From the NCBI RefSeq assembly GCF_003265705.1, contig NW_020313044.1, forward strand, positions 4,282,785 to 4,346,784: a stretch of 64,000 nucleotides of DNA, read 5' to 3'. This stretch comes from Callorhinus ursinus (Eukaryota; Chordata; Mammalia; Carnivora; Otariidae). A program made the position numbers and the translations under genes. This document shows, piece after piece, positions 33,130 to 45,089 of the stretch (positions are counted from its first letter, which is position 1; every line of letters starts with the position of its first letter). The notes under the pieces were generated by a model, which searched no databases, was not told where the DNA came from, and saw only the letters and a list, made by a program, of their open reading frames with translations.

Positions 33130-33435
33130 ACTGGGTCCCAGGAGCAAACGCTGGGAGTTAGGCAGTTCCTCATTCATCCAGATATCTCCCTTTCTTACTT
33201 CATGGTGGTTTCTTGGCTGAGCTTCCTCCTGCTGTGGAACAGACCTAGGTCTGGGTGGCCAGAGTCCATCTGGGTGCTGCCCTGGCTGGCTGTGAGAGGA
33301 AGTGAGGACAGGCTGCGGCTCCCAGCAGGCTAACTGAGGACGCAGGGCCTCTGGCCTTGTCCATCCGTCTGTCCGTCCGTGGAGAGCACCTCAGCTCTGG
33401 GAGCGAAGGTCTGATCACGGAGCAGGAAGCTGGAA
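33130..33435. other. unique DNA, nothing recognised
   Basis: No repeat or exon supported. Confidence 0.35.
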
Positions 33436-33439
33436 GTTT

Positions 33440-33785
33440 GCCTTTCAAGTTGATTGTATTAGCATTTCAGGAGAGTCCCCCTTCCTATGAAGTGCATTAA
33501 GGATTCACTCGGGCTGGTCTCTCACCCGGGCAGGCTCATCGTGAAGTGCCTCAGATTTCCTAGGAATCCTCTGAGACATTTTGACATTCTGATTGTCACT
33601 GCCAACGTGGGCTGCGAAGGAATTAATTGACATGGATGAAACCCTCAATTTCCAAGGGCTGTGTAATAAAATAAAGGTTATTGTATTATTACAGATTCCA
33701 CCACTAATGAAAAAGGGCTAAAGACTGTAATCACAATATGGTATGCTTACTGGGGACTTACCTTGATTTCCACAGGCGACCATCC
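33440..33785. promoter_or_regulatory. candidate enhancer block
   Basis: Unique AT-rich DNA with many homeodomain-like words: 'gattgtattagcatttcagg', 'gaaggaattaattgacatgg', 'ggttattgtattattacag', 'ccactaatgaaaaagg'. Not a known repeat. Texture fits a conserved noncoding element. Confidence 0.35.
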
Positions 33786-33797
33786 TAAACTGTAGGG

Positions 33798-34015
33798 AAT
33801 AATAATTATAGTAGTTATTATTTATAGAGAACTTTTGATATGTTAGGCACTTTACTAAATGATCTCGATTATGTATTCCCACAACAACCCTGTGAAGGAG
33901 GTGCTCTTTTCATCTCCATTTTACAAGGGAGGAAACAGGCATAGAGAGGTGAGGTGAACATGGCCAATCAGCTGTAGAGTAGCAACAGACAACGTTGTGG
34001 GTAAAGCACATTCTA
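33798..34015 (-). repeat. MIR
   Basis: Antisense MIR: 'gttaggcactttactaaatg', 'ctccattttacaagggagga', 'aggtgaacatggccaatcag'. Confidence 0.82.
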
Positions 34016-34167
34016 ATTTCTTGGGGGCGAGGGAGAATTAAAATACTTGGGCAGGCAAGTGTAAGATATTGGCCAAGTATAGAGCATTCTGGGCGGTAGA
34101 GTGTTAGGAGTGTGTGTGCATGCTTTCCAGACTCTGGGAGAACCTCACTGCCTTTTCTCTCAGACCA

Positions 34168-34348
34168 CAGAAATCCATCCATCCATCCACCTGTCCATCC
34201 ATACAAAAGAGATCCATCCAGCCATTTATCTAGCCATCACCCATCTACCCATCCTTCCATTTATCTGCCCATCAATTCACTCATCCATTTATCCATCATC
34301 CATCCATCCATTCATTCATTTAGTCATATATTCACTTATTTATTCAAA
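34168..34348. repeat. (ATCC)n-type microsatellite, interrupted
   Basis: Degenerate ATCC/ATTC tetranucleotides over about 180 bases. They explain the repetitive histidine-proline-serine frames here. Confidence 0.92.
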
Positions 34349-34469
34349 TCATGGTGTCCCTGACTGCCCTTCCCAAGCACCTGTCATGAAGGTGGGTGTT
34401 CTTCTCCTCTACAGGGGGTGCCTGCTATGACCAATGCAACAGGCAGGGGAGAAGGGACAGCATGAGGAG

Positions 34470-34645
34470 CCAGGAGATGCAGTACCACCTCCATAACCTG
34501 TTAAGTCTCTTCAACTTTCTCATCCCCAGTCTCCCTGAATGTAAAACGGGGATAATATCTACAGGCTATTGTGAATTTAAAGCAAGCAAATATGTGACAC
34601 GCTTTGGAAATAGAAAAGTGTTGCACGAATTCTTGTCGCCATCAT
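34470..34645 (+). repeat. MIR
   Basis: 'gtctccctgaatgtaaaacg', 'gggataatatctacaggcta', sense. Confidence 0.65.
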
Positions 34646-34649
34646 TACC

Positions 34650-35055
34650 ATCACTAGTGCGGCGTGTACCCTCACCTACAACGTCCTTGAGTTTGAGAAG
34701 TCGGCATCTTTAAAATGATCCATTTCTGATTTTGTATTACAAGAGTTCCATAAAATTTACAAATACGAAATTACTTACGTTATGCACTTACCCAGTTTTA
34801 TAATAATCAGACTTAGTCCATGTCCTCTGGGGCTACAGGAAGTATTGGGGAATAAGAACTGGAAACGACTTAGTAATAAGGAGCACCTGATGAAATGTAG
34901 GCCTGTCGTTCCTGGCTTCATCAATAGAGCTCTTGGTTATAAGGAGAGAAAAAAAGTGTACTATAAGGAATATGTGCCTGAAAATCCAGGAAATGATGAA
35001 CTATCATGTTTCAAGATCATTAGGAACTGCAGTAAACACAGACCTCGTATCAGTT
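34650..35055. other. unique AT-rich DNA
   Basis: A 164-residue plus-strand frame (34782-35276) starts here but runs into the repeat at 35060 and lacks any family resemblance. Confidence 0.35.
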
Positions 35056-35059
35056 GGCT

Positions 35060-35300
35060 TACATTAAGTTACGCTGCAGTAACAAACAATCCCCAAATCT
35101 TAGAGGCCTATGACAAATGTTTATTTCTCCCTTATGTTACATATCTCTCATGGGCTAGCTGCAGCTCTGCTCTGTGTCTTCTTCACTTGGAAGCCCAGGC
35201 CGACAAAAGAGCACACTGGGTCTTAAAACTTCCCTTCGCATCTTATTGGCCAAAGCAAATCCTATGCCAAGCCTGACATCAACGGGAAGTGTATTCCTCC
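35060..35300 (+). repeat. ancient interspersed repeat, family unassigned
   Basis: 'gcagtaacaaacaatcccca', 'aatcttagaggcctatgaca' and 'catgggctagctgcagctct' follow a wording common in mammalian interspersed repeats, but I cannot name the family safely. Confidence 0.45.
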
Positions 35301-35317
35301 TTTAGAAAGGGCACCCA

Positions 35318-35525
35318 GGATGTCTGGGTGGCTCAGTCGTTAAGCGTCTGCCTTGGGCTCAGGTCATGATCAGGGGGTCCTGGGATCGAGTTCCACGTCG
35401 GGCTCCCTGCTCGGCGGGAAGCCTGCTTCTCCCTCTGCCTGCCGTACCCCCTGCTTGTGCTCTCCTTCTCTCTGACAAATAAATAGGTAGAATCTTTAAA
35501 AAAAAAAAAACAAAACCCACAAATA
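35318..35525 (+). mobile_element. CAN SINE
   Basis: Head starts 'ggatgtctgggtggctcag', slightly mutated. Flanked by 'ggcaccca' at 35310-35317 and 35526-35533. Confidence 0.9.
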
Positions 35526-35576
35526 GGCACCCAAAAGAGAGAGGACAAATATTTTGAAGAATAATACAATTATTCT

Positions 35577-35760
35577 GGGGCGCCTGGGTGGCTCAGTCAG
35601 TTAAGCATCTGCCTTTGGCTCAGGTCATGATCCCAGGGTCCTGGGATCGAGCCCCACATTGGGCTCCCAGCTCAGTGGGAAGCCTGCTTCTCCTTCTGCT
35701 GCTCCCCCTGCTTGTGCTCTCTCTCTCTCTCAAATAAATAAATAAAATCTTTAAAAAAAA
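35577..35760 (+). mobile_element. CAN SINE
   Basis: Full head and body, (TAAA)n, A tail. The flanking 'aatacaat'/'aatacaac' is a weak target duplication. Same orientation as the SINE 50 bases upstream. Confidence 0.92.
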
Positions 35761-36009
35761 TACAACTTTCCATACCTTGTAACTGAGCTAGAAGGTCATT
35801 TGAACCTCCAGGTGGCTTGTCAGGAGGGGCCCTTGCAAGAGGAGGCGGTAGCTCAGGCAGCCCAGCCTCTCTCTCTATGTCCCTTGTCACCACCCACTGA
35901 CTCGACACCTTCCCCATGTCTCCTGGCTTCTGCTTTTCTCCGTCTTGAGGGTCCCGTTTCTTCACGACGTTGGCTTCCCCTTCATGGTGCCTTTGCCCAC
36001 TTCCTCCCT

Positions 36010-36330
36010 TATCACCTTTCTCCTTCTGATCCTGCCATGAATTAGTCAGAACTCTTTAGGTTTGAGTGCTGGAGACCCAAACCCAATTAGTTTAAGAAAA
36101 ATAATAACAATGGAAATAAGAAAGGAATTTATTGGCTGGTATAACTGAAAAATCAAAACTAGACCAGAACCGCCTTTCGGCATGGCTGGACTTGCAGGCC
36201 TCCATGACGCCCTTGCCATCTGTCACCTGTCTTTCCTCACTGTTAATTCTATCTTTGAACATGCTCTCCAGACGTGGTGACGATGCTGCTGGTGGTCCTG
36301 TCGTCGCCAATCTAATCTAGTCTAATCTTC
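36010..36330. repeat. probable ancient repeat
   Basis: 'ggaatttattggctggtata' and 'cggcatggctggacttgcag' resemble mammalian LTR-type repeat wording. Family and limits are unclear. Confidence 0.35.
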
Positions 36331-36700
36331 TTCTAACGTGGTAGAAGTTTTGAGCTGGCCATACAACCTCCCTTGCCACTAGGTGTGGTTTGGGACGAAA
36401 TTCTGGCTGATGGGATATAAGCAAAAGTGATATCTATAACTTCTGGGTTGTTCTCTTACAAGGAAAGCCCATGTTCCCCCTTCCACTTTTCCTGGCTGGC
36501 TGGGATGTGGTCGTGTTACGGCGAGAGAACGGCCAGGGGCCAGGGCAGCAGGACAGAGGAGCCAGGGCTCCTAAGGGTTTTCGTGGAGCAGAACTACTGC
36601 ATCCACTTGGGCTTTTATGTGAGAAAGAGATAAACTTTGGTCCTGTTGAAGCTACTGCTCTATGAGTCTCTTTGCTACAGTAGCCAGACCAAAACCTTAA
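36330..36700 (+). repeat. probable ancient LTR-type repeat
   Basis: 'aattctggctgatgggatat' with 'agcaaaagtgatatctataa' near the left, and 'gagaaagagataaactttgg' near the right, match the order of a common ancient mammalian repeat ending with a polyadenylation-like signal. No coding part. Confidence 0.45.
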
Positions 36701-37330
36701 TTAACTCGTTTCCCCCTCTTAAACCCATCACTGTCGTCAGGGAATAAAATCTGCTGACTGGCCAGACCTAGGATTGGGGCTATATCCCTGAATGTGGGGG
36801 TGGAACTGGATCACTTTAACTCAAGAGTTGCTCCCTAAGGAGTATGGGGATGCTGTCACCAGAAAACGTGAAATGAGGCTATACAGGCAAAAACAGCACA
36901 CGTCCATCATAGTCCTTACGCCTGTCTCTTTCGATTCCCTGAAGAGAAAATTTGATTGACCCGAGTCACCTTTTTCCTCCTACCAGGCCCCAGCAGGGGT
37001 TCCTGGCCTGTGGATCATCTACCACATTCCTGGTAGTGTTCTAATCAGCTGTGGCTATGGGGATGGGACCCCCACCGCTGCCCCTTTGGTTGCCTTGGTG
37101 GGCAGAAGGGGCAGTGTGACTCACATGTCTTCAGAGCCCTCTGTCTGCGTGCTATAGTGGGTGCGGTTCAGGAGGAGAACTGGGCTCTCCAGGCCTGGGG
37201 AACAGACCAGCGAAAACGTGGGGGCTGGCTACAGTCTCTGTATCTATGTTCTCTATCCCAGCCTCCAAAATTGGCCTCTGCCAAATGACACAAGGATCCT
37301 AGTTGGGGCATTTTCACTGTGCCAAAGGCC
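36700..37330. other. unassigned DNA
   Basis: May continue the old repeat. Nothing else is supported. Confidence 0.3.
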
Positions 37331-37339
37331 AGAGTTCTG

Positions 37340-37900
37340 ACTAATTCATGGCAGGATCAGAAGGAGAAAGGTGATAAGGGAGGAAGAAACGGGACCCTCA
37401 AGACGGAGAATTTATCGCAAACACTCAATGAGGATGGACCGGAGTGCTTGTTAATTCCAAACTCCAATAAATGTCGATAAATAATGCTATTAAAATGTAT
37501 TATTGTTCCGATACTTTGTGAGAGCCTCTTTCTTCTTACTTTTTCCCCATGTAACATTTGCTTTAAAAGGCCCCAGCCAAAAGCCAATGCCAGTAAAACT
37601 GCACCTAGTCTCCCAGAACATCTTCATTTATGAAACACTCAAAGATTCAGCCCTTGGGAAAAGCCTCGGAGATATTCCACTCTTTTGTAAACTTCGCAAA
37701 ATCTGTAGTTCTCGTGGTAGAGGCCTAACTGCATGTTGAATTTGAAATTTTGAAGCTTCAATTGCCTAAAAATATTGTAACTGCTTCTCAAACAGGAAAA
37801 TTGCATTTAAAATTTCCTCTGTGTTTAACCTCAGACTGGCAAGAGATAGTCTTCAAATTTCCCCAGTAAATCAAAATCACTTTAGGATTGAGATTGCATG
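37340..37900. promoter_or_regulatory. candidate enhancer block, AT-rich
   Basis: Unique AT-rich DNA with dense homeodomain-like and related words, such as 'gcttgttaattccaaactcc' and 'gataaataatgctattaaaa', then 'ccttttgtaaacttcgc'-like text near 37680. No repeat core. Confidence 0.3.
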
Positions 37901-38550
37901 TGGATAGTTCATACCTCGAGAAAAAGAAAATCTTCAGGAACAAAAACAGTCATACATTCTGTGCTGGGCCTACAATGTGGAGAAATAGATGATCATTTTA
38001 TTCTATAATCCATAGCATGAAGGATTTAGGGCAGAGACAAGGAAGACATCCTTGCATATGAGGTTCAGTCACATCTGAACTGTTATGAAGGGAAATTGCA
38101 GTGTCCTGCCCTCAATTTTCTGAGAGCCAGCCTCCTGCAAAATTGTATGATCCCTTTGGCACTTTCCACGTCAAAATTCTCTTCCTCCCTGCAGAAGCTC
38201 CAGTGCTTCAAACCACCTCTTCTCATCAGTCAGTCTTATAACTCATTCAAACTAAAGTGTGATTGTTTGCATCTTAAAGGAGACTCAAAGGAACGAATCA
38301 ACACTGGTGAAATTCTAGGCAATGACAGTCTGTTAGATGGAGGATTGAATGGGAGTCTTTCTTGTCCACACGTAAAATGGGTTTTACAGTGGCAAATACA
38401 TCCGCTTTCCTTTCTCCTGCCCCCTCTCCCTCCTTTCCTTCCATCTGTTCAACAAATTTCTCTGGGGTGCCTGCCCTGTTTCATTGTCTATGCTCAACGT
38501 GGAAGTCCTGAAATGGGAGCTTCCTACAACAAAGGGAAGTGGGTCCAAGA
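37900..38550. other. unique DNA, nothing recognised
   Basis: A 158-residue plus-strand frame (38096-38572) has no domain, splice context or family resemblance. Confidence 0.35.
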
Positions 38551-38552
38551 AA

Positions 38553-38725
38553 TAATAATCATAATTGTATAACTGCAATTACCATTTATGGAATGAGTGC
38601 TTACTACATGCTGGGGACCATGCTAGGAGCTTTTTATGGATAGCACTTCATCTTCATGACAACCCAGTGAGGTAGGTGGTATTATTCCCTCTTCACAGAC
38701 AAGAAAACAGAGGCACCATTTTTTG
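38553..38725 (-). repeat. MIR
   Basis: Antisense MIR: 'gagtgcttactacatgctgg', 'acaacccagtgaggtaggtg', 'acaagaaaacagaggcacc'. Confidence 0.82.
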
Positions 38726-38739
38726 GTCTATGGTCCCAT

Positions 38740-40680
38740 ATATTACGTGTGGTACTGGAATATCAATGCAGGCAATCTGACGTCAGAGCTTTTTGCTCCA
38801 GGTGAGATCAGATTAGAAGGAGCATATAGGGTGGGCTTCAAGGTCACCACGTCCCTAGTGTGCTCTGGGCTACCTGAGGGGTTGCCTTGAGGGACAGCAA
38901 GAAGGGCCAGGTTCTCGAAGAGTGTATGTGAGTGCTGGCAGGAGAGTCCCAGTGGGGCACCCAGTTCTCTTTGTTGGCCACCATCCAAAGGATGCCCTCA
39001 CCCCATGAGCAGACACCAGAAGCTGGCTGTGCCCCAGGCATGACTCTGGTCAGGAAGAGAGGATCTTTTGTGAGCTGCTGACCTGGTCTCTGTTAATGCC
39101 AATTAGCGTTCCTCTCTGCTTGGAGCTGCAGGGCCAGCAGGTTTCTGTGATCCTGATGGCTAGAGGTTTTGGCCTAGAAATGATCAGGATGTGGGACAGA
39201 AGTTAGAGTCTGAGGGCGGGACTGTGTCATTGAAAGGAAAGGAAATGGGGTTTCACAGAAGCTCCTGGGGCCCGACAGCCATGAGGTGGTCTGGGGCCAG
39301 ATGAAGAGGAAGAGGAGAGAAGGTGACATCTAGGACTGCCTCCACCCCATGCTCACCAATCTCCTTGTCTAGGCCGTGCCTTGGGAAACTGGTTCTCTAG
39401 AGAGGAGGAGAAGGTAGACAGTGGGCTCTGACATTCCTAGGCTTGTGGGGGGCTCTGGGGGAATCTAGGAGCTTGGCTCTCCAGGGTTACAGGTACCCTG
39501 CTCCTCCATAAAGCAAATGCAGAATTTTGGCCTCAGATTCCACCTACCCTGCTGTTGTTTCCTGCACGAGGGCTGCGTCAAGTGTCACTGCTGAGCAAGC
39601 AGCCACCTATGATGCCCGGGAGCCAGCGAGCGTTCATCTCTTCCCTGGCTCCAGCTCCACGTGGTGGCCCAGATGCTCCGTAGTGACTGACCCGGGTGGC
39701 CCCAGGAAACGGTTTTCCAGAAAGCTATCCTGCAGGTTTAAGAAAACCACTCCACCTTCCAAACGCAGAGCCTGCCTTTCTCTTTCCTCCTCTCCACCAG
39801 GGCTCTTTCTGAGCAGCATATGAAGGGACAGAGTGTCTATGGTAAAAAGGTGCTCAGGCCAGATTTCCTATCCTTGAACCCCTAGCTCCTCTCCTCTTTC
39901 TGGCAGTCTCGACTCTTTTTCTAGTGACTTCTCCTGTGACAACTACTACTTCCGGTTCCATGTCCCTAGGAAATGGACAATTTCAAAGTGAGAGAGGGGG
40001 GCTGTCAGGTAACAGGAGCCCCGTATTTGCTTCTCAATCCAAGACTCAGCCCTTCTCTGTCCCTGCAGTGTGAGAGAATAAACTCTCACTTCCCCCAGTA
40101 CCAAAAGGAAGAGCTCACTCTCTCTCCAGCCTCCCTGGTGAGCGCAGGCCCTGCGGCCCCCCTTCCTTGCTGCGCCTCTTATGCCTGCCTGGCCTGTCCC
40201 TTAGGAGACTTGGTGCCGGGGCTCAGGACCTGGGAGGAAGCCTTGTGAGGCTTTCTCTCTCCCCCTTGGCCATCGGTGGGTGGCTGACAGGGGCTGCTTT
40301 GCCAACGAAAGTATCCCTGAGGCTTTCTGCCAGCTTGTCACTAACCTCTCCCAGGGAAGGAGTGGGTGGAGGGACCCGTCATTCAGCCTGACCCTGTTCT
40401 TCCAGCAGATGTTGCTGCTACCCACAGCTTCTGAGGGAAGAGAGGAGCCCTGCCAGGGACTGCCCCATGTTCTCATGGCTTGAGGTACACAGTTAGCATA
40501 ACCCGGCCTGCCTCCAGCTCCCTGAAGCCCGGGTCACAGGACTCAGGAGAAATGACTCCCTGCACCTAGTCCGAAGAGACCGATGGTGCCGTGAGAAGCT
40601 AGAGATCCTTAGCCTGGCATTGGCAGCCTCGGCGTCCAGATCTCCCCTCAATGTCCCAGCTACTAGCATGGCTTCCTCCC
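38740..40680. other. unique DNA, no gene seen
   Basis: Nearly 2 kb without a clear repeat. About 39500-39790 looks less eroded than its flanks, with several CpG, but carries no cluster I can name. No exon is supported. Confidence 0.35.
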
Positions 40681-40689
40681 CTCAGATGC

Positions 40690-40950
40690 ATCCTAGGAGC
40701 AGGCCCCTGGGCCTTTACACATGCTATCTTTTCTCCTCTCTCCCCTCTCTGTCTAAATCCTACCCACACAGGAGGGCCAAGCTCAGCCTTCACCTCCCCG
40801 CCCAGGGAGCCTCCCTTGACTACTCCAGCCTTCCTCTGAGCCTCCATAGCTCACAAAATAGAACTAAATACTATAGTATCTCTCATCATATATTAGTCTT
40901 GTTTTTCCAATTAGCCTGTCAGTCTCTTGAGGATAGGACACCATAGGTGA
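40690..40950 (+). repeat. L2-type LINE 3' sequence
   Basis: 'gggcctttacacatgctatc', 'gcctcccttgactactccag' and 'cctgtcagtctcttgaggat' are L2-type text in sense order. Confidence 0.65.
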
Positions 40951-41184
40951 CCCTTTTTTGCCTCTCCCAGTGCACTCAGAGAAGAGATGGACTTTTCTGG
41001 AACTCAGCCATGATCGGCTGGCTAATTAGAACTTGCTGGACTGCGTTCAAGGCCTGGATTTGTATGGGCATATAGTTTTCATGTGTCTGTGTATACGCTT
41101 GATTTGCATGTTTGTACACATATGTACAGTATGTGTTTATGAATATGAATATGATTAACATTTGTGCCATGTATATAAATGGTT

Positions 41185-41415
41185 TAACTCATTCAACAAG
41201 CATATATTGAGACCTTGTCACAACTGAGCACTATCCCAGGTGCTAGATTTACAGTGGTGAGTAAAGGAATAGACTGCCCAGCCCCTCAGAGCTGGGAAGA
41301 GAGACCATTAAAGAAGCAATAACAATAATATGAGCTAAGTGCTGTGATGGGTGGGCGGGGCACATGGCAGAGTACTTTAGCCAGTCTACGGAGAAGGTCA
41401 GGGAAGGACTCATAG
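41185..41415 (-). repeat. L2-type LINE 3' sequence, antisense
   Basis: 'cattcaacaagcatatattg', 'gctagatttacagtggtgag' and 'gtcagggaaggactc' in reversed order. Confidence 0.65.
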
Positions 41416-41427
41416 ACAAAGGAAAAA

Positions 41428-41548
41428 TTGGGGGGTGGCTGGCTGGCTTAGTGGAGTGTATGACTGTTGATCTCAGGGTTGTGAGTTATAGCCCCATGTT
41501 GAATGTATAGCTTACGTAAAAATAAAATCTTAGAAAAAGGAAAAAAGG
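41428..41548 (+). mobile_element. older-type CAN SINE
   Basis: Differs from the other SINEs: after the head it reads 'gactgttgatctcagggttg' and 'gttatagccccatgttgaat', with a short tail 'aaaaataaaatcttag'. This is the short tRNA-Lys SINE form shared widely by carnivorans, so it should be an older insertion. Confidence 0.8.
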
Positions 41549-41569
41549 AAATACTTGGCTAAGAGTCTG

Positions 41570-42023
41570 TTGAGCATTAAATTGTGTCCCCCCAAAAGAT
41601 ATGTTCAGGTCCTAATCCCCAATTCCTGTGAATATGACCTTATTTGGGAATAGAATCTTTGTTGACATCATCAAGTTAAGATGAGGTCATACTGGATTAG
41701 GGTGGGCCCTAATTCAATGACTAGTGTCCTTATAAGAAGAGGGAAATTTGGACACACACATGGGAAGAAGGCCAGATGACTACAGAGACAGAGGTTGAGG
41801 TGATGTCTCTACAAGTCAAGGGAAGTCAAGGGTTGTAACCGCCAGAAGCGAAGAGAGTCATGGAACAGATTTTCTCTGAGCCCCCCAAAAGGAACCAGCC
41901 CTGGTGACGTCTGGATTTAGGACTTCTGGCCTCCAGAACTGTTGAGAGAATAAGTTTCTGTTGTTATAAGCCACCCAGTTTGTGGCACTTTGTTACGGCA
42001 GCCCTAGGAAAGCCCTAATACAG
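41570..42023 (+). mobile_element. solo LTR, MLT1-like (ERVL-MaLR)
   Basis: Starts near 'tgttgagcattaaattgtgt', continues with 'gatatgttcaggtcctaatc' and 'gtgtccttataagaagaggg', and ends 'gccacccagtttgtggcact' then 'ctaatacag'. It has LTR length and no internal viral gene. This is an old non-coding remnant. Confidence 0.75.
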
Positions 42024-42179
42024 AGGCTTACTAGGCTAACTAGGAATCTGCCAGTGAGGAAGAGGAGGGAAGAGAGACTCTGCCACGGCGAGCAGCCTAC
42101 AGAGAGAGCATAGCGGAGAGAGACGGAAAGTTAATAGGGCTGGAATGGTCTCTAGGAGGTGGGGATGGGAGTTACATGT

Positions 42180-42400
42180 TAGAGCATGAATGTGTATGCA
42201 TGTGCCTTGCGTGATGTGATTGTGTGTATGTGAACAGTTTGTGTATTCATGTATATGCTTTTTGGAGTTTTGCATTTTTCATCGTGTTTATGATTTGCAT
42301 GTTTCTGCATGCTCTCACATCGTTTGTGTGTGTCTTGATCTGTGTGTATGTGGTTTGCATGCCAGTGCATGTATATGGTCTGCAGGTGTGCATTGAACCC
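42180..42400. repeat. degenerate TG-rich tract
   Basis: Repeated 'gtgtatg', 'tgcatg' and 'tgtgtgtg' words suggest an eroded dinucleotide or octanucleotide repeat. Confidence 0.5.
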
Positions 42401-43429
42401 AAAGCAGGGGGTTTGTGCCCAGTCTCATGAAGTTTTGAAGCCAGGCAGAGCCCAGCTTCCTTGTCTATGTGGTTGATGCTCACTGTAGATGGCAAAATCC
42501 TGGGCAGACCGTGTAATGACTCAGGTAGACACCCGGAGCTCAGTGTTTCAAGATGACCATGCAGGAAGGACTGTGCCTGGTCTGCCTCAGTGAGCAGGAG
42601 GCGTGTGTGGACAGAACTGTGGAGTCCTTAATGTTTGAGAGTTGGAGGTGGCCTTGGAGATGGTCAGATTTCTCTTACCCCTTAGCCCAACCCCACTGGT
42701 GCTGCTCCTGTGGAGTCCCCAAAACTCCGCCCATAAAACATGGCCAAATCCCCACCTGCCTGGAACCCCAAGTCGTGGGCAAGGATTGCTACCGAGGGCA
42801 GCAGTCAGGGGAAGGGCCACCCTCATTCCAGGCCTTCCTGATAGGACATACAAAACGTATATATATATGCATCTTCCTGGGGAGAGGGTGCCTGGCTTTC
42901 ATCGTGGCCAGAGGGTCTGTGACCCAGGAAATCTATGAACCACTTCTCTAGTCTAGGCTGACATTGAGGGAGGGAGTGTGTGCATGGTATGTGCAGGTGT
43001 GTGCAAGCATGCGGAACTCTCAACCTGCTTCCTCTCCGAGAATATGGTTGGATCAGGATGTCAAGTGCAGCCTCGGGCCCTGCCAGCTGGTGCCATGGTC
43101 AGTTTGCAGGGGGCTGTCCTTGACAGGGCTGGTAGAACAGACGGAGCCAGTGTTAAGGACAGGATGGGAGGGATGGAGGCTGGTGCTTTCTGGAGGAAGC
43201 TTGTAACCTAAGGAAGCTCCTCAAGGTGAGCTACCTGACTCCCCAGCCCTTACCTGGTTCACATTCAGGACGAAGTCTTGGAGGTGCAGCAGGGTGGTTG
43301 TATGGCTGGGGATGGGAGGAAAGGGTGCACAGGGAGAATTGCAAAGGTTCTTTTGAAGGAACTGGAGCTGTGCAGGACCTGAGTCAGTACCCTCTGGATT
43401 CCTGCAGCACTAGCTTTCTCTGCCTGCTG
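42400..43429. other. unique DNA, nothing recognised
   Basis: Open frames to 132 residues (42553-42951) show no domain. Confidence 0.35.
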
Positions 43430-43444
43430 CCAGCCTGCCCTGTG

Positions 43445-43644
43445 TTTTTTATTTTTTTTTAAGATTTTATTTATCTATTTGAGAGAGAGAGAGAGTGAGA
43501 GAGAGAGAGCACAAGCACAAGGGAGAGGGAGAAGCAGGCTGCCCGCTGAGCAGGGAGCCCAACACAGGGCTTGATCCCAGGACCCTGGGATCATGACCTG
43601 AGCTGAAGGCAGACCGTTAACCGACTGAGCCACCCAGGCGCCCC
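43445..43644 (-). mobile_element. CAN SINE
   Basis: Minus-strand copy. The target duplication 'ccagcctgccctgtg' at 43430-43444 is matched with one change at 43645-43659. Confidence 0.94.
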
Positions 43645-43659
43645 CCAGCCTGCCCTATG

Positions 43660-44880
43660 TTAATGCTTCCGGGTAGGGTGAAGATGCTGACCCACAGGTA
43701 AAACTGAGGGTATTGTTGGGCAACAAAAGTTTCTGAGAAGCTGGATGAGCAGGAGAGCTTCTCATGGATAACGAAGTATGCTGATCCCTAAAAGAGGGAG
43801 GGAAGAGGCTCTCCCAAGGCTCAGGGCTCAGGGCTGGGGGTGGAGCAGAGGCACGGTGGCTGTGCTCCTGCCATCAGGCTCAGCTGGTGGGAAGAGAAGG
43901 AGGCACAGCCTCCCCCCCCCCACAGCCCTGCCCAGCCAAACTCTTCCTCCTGTGGGCTCCCCAAACATTCCTGGATTGGGGATTTGCCTGAGGCTGTTCT
44001 CTGAGACCTCTCCCAAGCCCCTTTCCTCTGCTGCCCCACCGTCTTCCCGTCCCTGCCCGGCGCCTGCCTGTACCCACCGTCACAACCCCCACCTTGCTTT
44101 GCTGCCCCCCCACGCCCCTGTTGTAGCAGACAGGACTTCACTGCTAATACTGTGTTGAGAACCCTCTGGCTCCCAGACATGATGGCTCCCTTGCTCCTTC
44201 TCCTCCCTCTAAAGAACTTTCTATAAGCAATTAATTAACTTCATCACATCCTTTCTGTGGAGCCCAGTGCAGGGAGGGAGGGAAGGAAGAGAAGCGCCTT
44301 GTCCCTTGAGGACAGTCAAGTGGACAAATGGCTACCCAGGCTGCTGGGTGATTCTCTCTCCGAGCTGCCATTCCCTCCCCACTCTGGAGCTGGATGCAGT
44401 GTGAGCCCAGCTCCTGGAAGGAGGGGGGGTCACCCCGGCTGCTCTTGGCCCTGGCTTCATCTCCAAACTGCCCAACAAGACCTTTGTCATTTGCTCCCTC
44501 CAGTTGCTCCCACCACCAGTTGCTTTTTCTCATTCCTCCTCAGGCAACTTCTGGGGTCAAAGATTAGGCATAAAGCACTTGGGGAGGAATGCAGATGAGT
44601 GGAGAGGAACACCACATTGGGTGGCACTGAGGACCTTTCTCCTGGATGCTCTGCCTGCCTTACTGGTACAGCGAAGGACATGGAAATGCAGTTTCTGCAT
44701 GAAAATATGCCCAGGCATCCTGGCTACTCCAAGGACAGCCTGTGGCCCCTGCAGAGTCCCTGCAGTCTGATCTCTTATCACCCAAGGGGCGGGACCCCCA
44801 GTAAGCTCTGGATGCACATAATGGGCACAGCCGCAGAGAGATGGGGCCCAAGGCTAGGGCCCAGAGGAAAGACAGAGTAG
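43660..44880. other. unique GC-rich DNA, no gene seen
   Basis: Several overlapping frames of 80-126 residues on both strands have low-complexity content. None is supported as coding. Confidence 0.35.
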
Positions 44881-44884
44881 GAGA

Positions 44885-45075
44885 GACACGGTGTGGGACA
44901 TTAATTGTGCACCTACTGACACCAGGTCCTGAACTAGACACACTGTGCATGTTAGCTCATGTCATCCTCTGACTCCCCGGGAAGTTCTTAAGGAAACTAA
45001 GGTTTAATAATGCAGGAATTTGGCCCAAGATCACACAGTGAATGAGTTGTGAAACCAGAACTCAACCAAGACTTT
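44885..45075 (-). repeat. MIR
   Basis: Antisense MIR: 'cctactgacaccaggtcctg', 'gttagctcatgtcatcctct', 'cccaagatcacacagtgaat'. Confidence 0.78.
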
Positions 45076-45089
45076 CATTATATGAGCAG

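Noticed and set aside
34782..35276. 164-residue open frame on the plus strand
   Set aside because: It runs from unique AT-rich DNA into an ancient repeat, so it cannot be one ancestral coding unit. No homology recognised.
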